NCBI RefSeq assembly: GCF_003086795.1
Contig: NZ_CP026003.1
Span: 4,351,179-4,415,178 of the forward strand
Reading direction: 5' to 3'
Source of the DNA: Stenotrophomonas sp. SAU14A_NAIMI4_5
GTDB taxonomy: Bacteria; Pseudomonadota; Gammaproteobacteria; Xanthomonadales; Xanthomonadaceae
Length of the DNA stretch: 64,000 nt
Position numbers and translations under genes: made by a program. Positions 62,523-64,000 of this stretch are shown one piece after another; position 1 is the first letter of the stretch; each line of letters begins with the position of its first letter. The notes below the pieces were generated by a model. It saw only the letters and a list, made by a program, of their open reading frames with translations. It ran no database searches and was not told the origin of the DNA.

Positions 62523-63536
62523 TCAGTGGTAGCCGGCGTCGGCGCGCACCTTGCCGCGGAACACCCGGTACGACCAGGCGGTGTAGCCAAGGATGACCGG
62601 CAGCAGCACCACCAGGCCCACCAGGGTGAAGCCCAGCGACGAGGCCGGTGCCGCGGCCTGCCACAGCGTCATCGACGGCGGCAGCAGGTAGGGCCACATG
62701 CCCAGCACCAGGCCAGCGAAGCCGAGCACGAACAGGGCCAGGCTGAGCAGGAACGGCGGCAGGTCGCGACGCGGATGGGTGGCGCTGCGCCACAGCGCGG
62801 CGGCCACCGCCAAGGTCAATAGCGGCACCGGCGACAGCCACCAGAAGTTGCCGTCACTGAACCAGCGATCCATCAGCCGCGAATCGAGGAACGGCAGCCA
62901 GCTGCTGACCAGGCCCATCGCCGCGATCACCGCCGCCACCAGCGGCCGGGTCATCTGCCGCGCCAGCGCCTGCACGCGGCCCTCGGTCTTCAGGATCAGC
63001 CAAGTGCTGCCCAGCAGCGCGTAGCCGGCCACCAGCGCCGCACCGGTCAGCATCGCGAACGGGCTGAACCAGGTGAACGCGCCGCCGCTGAAGCGGCCAT
63101 CGACCAGCGGGATGCCCTGCACCAGCGTGCCCAGGATGACACCCTGGGCGAAGGTCGCCAGCAGCGAGCCCAGGCCGAAGGCCACGCTCCACAGCCGGCG
63201 CGAGCGGTGCGCCTTGAAGCGGAATTCGAAGGCCACGCCACGGAACACCAGCGCCACCACCAGCAGCAGCACTGGCAGGTACAGCGCCGACAGCAGCACC
63301 GCATACGCCTTGGGGAACGCGGCCAGCAGGCCGGCACCGCCCAGCACCAGCCACGTCTCGTTGCCGTCCCAGATGGGCGCGGCGGTGTTCATCATCAGGT
63401 CCAGCTGTTCCTCGTCCTCGGCGAACGGGGCGAGGATGCCGATGCCGAGCACGAAGCCGTCCAGCACCACGTACATCAGCACGCCAAAGCCGATCACCGC
63501 GAACCACGCCACCGGCAGCCAGGTCATCAGGTCCAT
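62523..63536 (-). CDS. cydB: Cytochrome bd ubiquinol oxidase subunit II
   Basis: A protein of 337 residues, somewhat short as in the cyanide-insensitive (Cio) type. Eight to nine membrane helices; the family motif MNTAAPIWDGNETWLVLGGAGLLAAFPKAYAVLLSALYLPVLLLVVALVFRGVAFEFR is clear, as is the C-terminal LGYTAWSYRVFRGKV. CydB pairs with CydA in the inner membrane to oxidise ubiquinol and reduce oxygen with high affinity. One base separates it from the cydA stop. No small cydX gene is visible between cydB and the terminator. Confidence 0.92.
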   Translation of the reverse strand: MDLMTWLPVAWFAVIGFGVLMYVVLDGFVLGIGILAPFAEDEEQLDLMMNTAAPIWDGNETWLVLGGAGLLAAFPKAYAVLLSALYLPVLLLVVALVFRGVAFEFRFKAHRSRRLWSVAFGLGSLLATFAQGVILGTLVQGIPLVDGRFSGGAFTWFSPFAMLTGAALVAGYALLGSTWLILKTEGRVQALARQMTRPLVAAVIAAMGLVSSWLPFLDSRLMDRWFSDGNFWWLSPVPLLTLAVAAALWRSATHPRRDLPPFLLSLALFVLGFAGLVLGMWPYLLPPSMTLWQAAAPASSLGFTLVGLVVLLPVILGYTAWSYRVFRGKVRADAGYH

Positions 63537-63537
63537 G

Positions 63538-64000
63538 TCAGCGCTCCTCCAGCGGTTCGTCGGCGGCCGACAACGGCCGCGCCGGGGTGTGGCTGCCATG
63601 GTCCAGCGACGGCCCTTCCACATAGGGCTGCGGACCGTGGCGCAGGATCTTCACCAGGTACCAGATGCCCCAGCCGAACACGAAGGCATAGCCGACCACG
63701 TACACCGCCAGCGACAGCGCGGTCATCCACGCACTCTGCGGGCCCACCGCATCGGCGGTGCGCAGCACGCCGTAGACCACCCACGGCTGGCGCCCCATCT
63801 CGGTGACGAACCAGCCGGATACCAGCGCGATGAAGCCGCTGGGCAGCATCCAGTTCCAGCCGCGCAGCAGCCAGGGTGACTGCAGCAGCTTCTTCCGCCA
63901 CAGCTGCACCGCCGAGACCCAGGCCAGCAGCAGCATCAGCGTGCCCAGCCCGACCATGATGCGGAAGGCGAAGAACACCGGCGTCACCGGCGGCCGTTCG
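63538..64000 (-). CDS. cydA: Cytochrome bd ubiquinol oxidase subunit I, C-terminal part (cut by right window edge)
   Basis: Only the last 153 codons plus stop lie in the window. The visible part begins ERPPVTPVFFAFRIMVGLGTLML, the conserved region around the b595 haem-associated helix (PPVTPVF.AFR.MVG), then helices LLRGWNWMLPSGFIALVSGWFVTEMGRQPWVVYGVLRTADAV (GR.PW is the conserved loop) and ALSLAVYVVGYAFVFGWGIWYLVKIL. The C-terminal tail is polar. The Q-loop, which would tell CydA from CioA, is off the edge. First gene of the cydAB operon. Confidence 0.92.
   Translation of the reverse strand, partial: ERPPVTPVFFAFRIMVGLGTLMLLLAWVSAVQLWRKKLLQSPWLLRGWNWMLPSGFIALVSGWFVTEMGRQPWVVYGVLRTADAVGPQSAWMTALSLAVYVVGYAFVFGWGIWYLVKILRHGPQPYVEGPSLDHGSHTPARPLSAADEPLEER

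Overview
The window is GC-rich chromosomal DNA from a gammaproteobacterium of the Xanthomonadaceae, most likely Stenotrophomonas (S. maltophilia complex or a close relative). This rests on Xanthomonadaceae-type gene content (prolyl dipeptidyl peptidase IV, YadGH, HrpB, an aryl polyene/xanthomonadin-type cluster) and on dozens of short palindromes that begin with GTAG, the hallmark of the SMAG repeats described for S. maltophilia. There is no sign of a prophage, plasmid, insertion sequence, CRISPR array, tRNA or rRNA. Both window edges cut a gene: a secreted protein on the left and cydA on the right.

Positions 1-13,700 hold mixed housekeeping and accessory genes: a Coa1-like/DPP IV pair, a YfcG-type glutathione transferase, YqhA, a TonB-domain lipoprotein, an AraC regulator divergent from a small unknown gene, an exported hydrolase plus NatAB-like ABC exporter operon, and a membrane diguanylate cyclase divergent from a chitin-active LPMO. 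Positions 13,700-27,000 hold a decayed toxin-antitoxin pair, fpr, yadGH, panE plus an SDR gene, tatD, hrpB, rluE, an exported methyltransferase divergent from an aldo/keto reductase, and an Rrf2 regulator plus flavin oxidoreductase operon with a clear autoregulatory palindrome.

Positions 27,000-45,400 hold a chemoreceptor followed by a seven-copy tandem array of paired GTAG palindromes. After that come a LysR / MFS / dkgB group, an alpha/beta hydrolase, YbjQ, a Pat-type acetyltransferase, MgtE, a Kef-type antiporter, and a 1,112-residue ankyrin membrane protein overlapping ycgL.

The most coherent system is the leftward block 62,304-45,868, possibly running on to 45,374. It is an aryl polyene (APE)/xanthomonadin-type pigment operon of eighteen overlapping or nearly abutting genes. 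It encodes two ketosynthases, a ketosynthase-like chain-length factor, a ketoreductase, dehydratases, two acyl carrier proteins, a starter-activating ligase fused to a dehydratase, a thioesterase, two acyltransferases and a glycosyltransferase. An RND/MMPL exporter, a LolA-like carrier and a lipoprotein would handle export. Two enzymes stand out: an MIO-type aromatic amino acid ammonia-lyase and a flavin halogenase-like oxidoreductase. Together they suggest starter-unit supply from an amino acid and tailoring of the aryl head. Upstream of the operon, separated by a strong terminator, lie cydB and the 3' end of cydA.

Functional calls come from reading the translated sequences and recalling family motifs; no database search was run.
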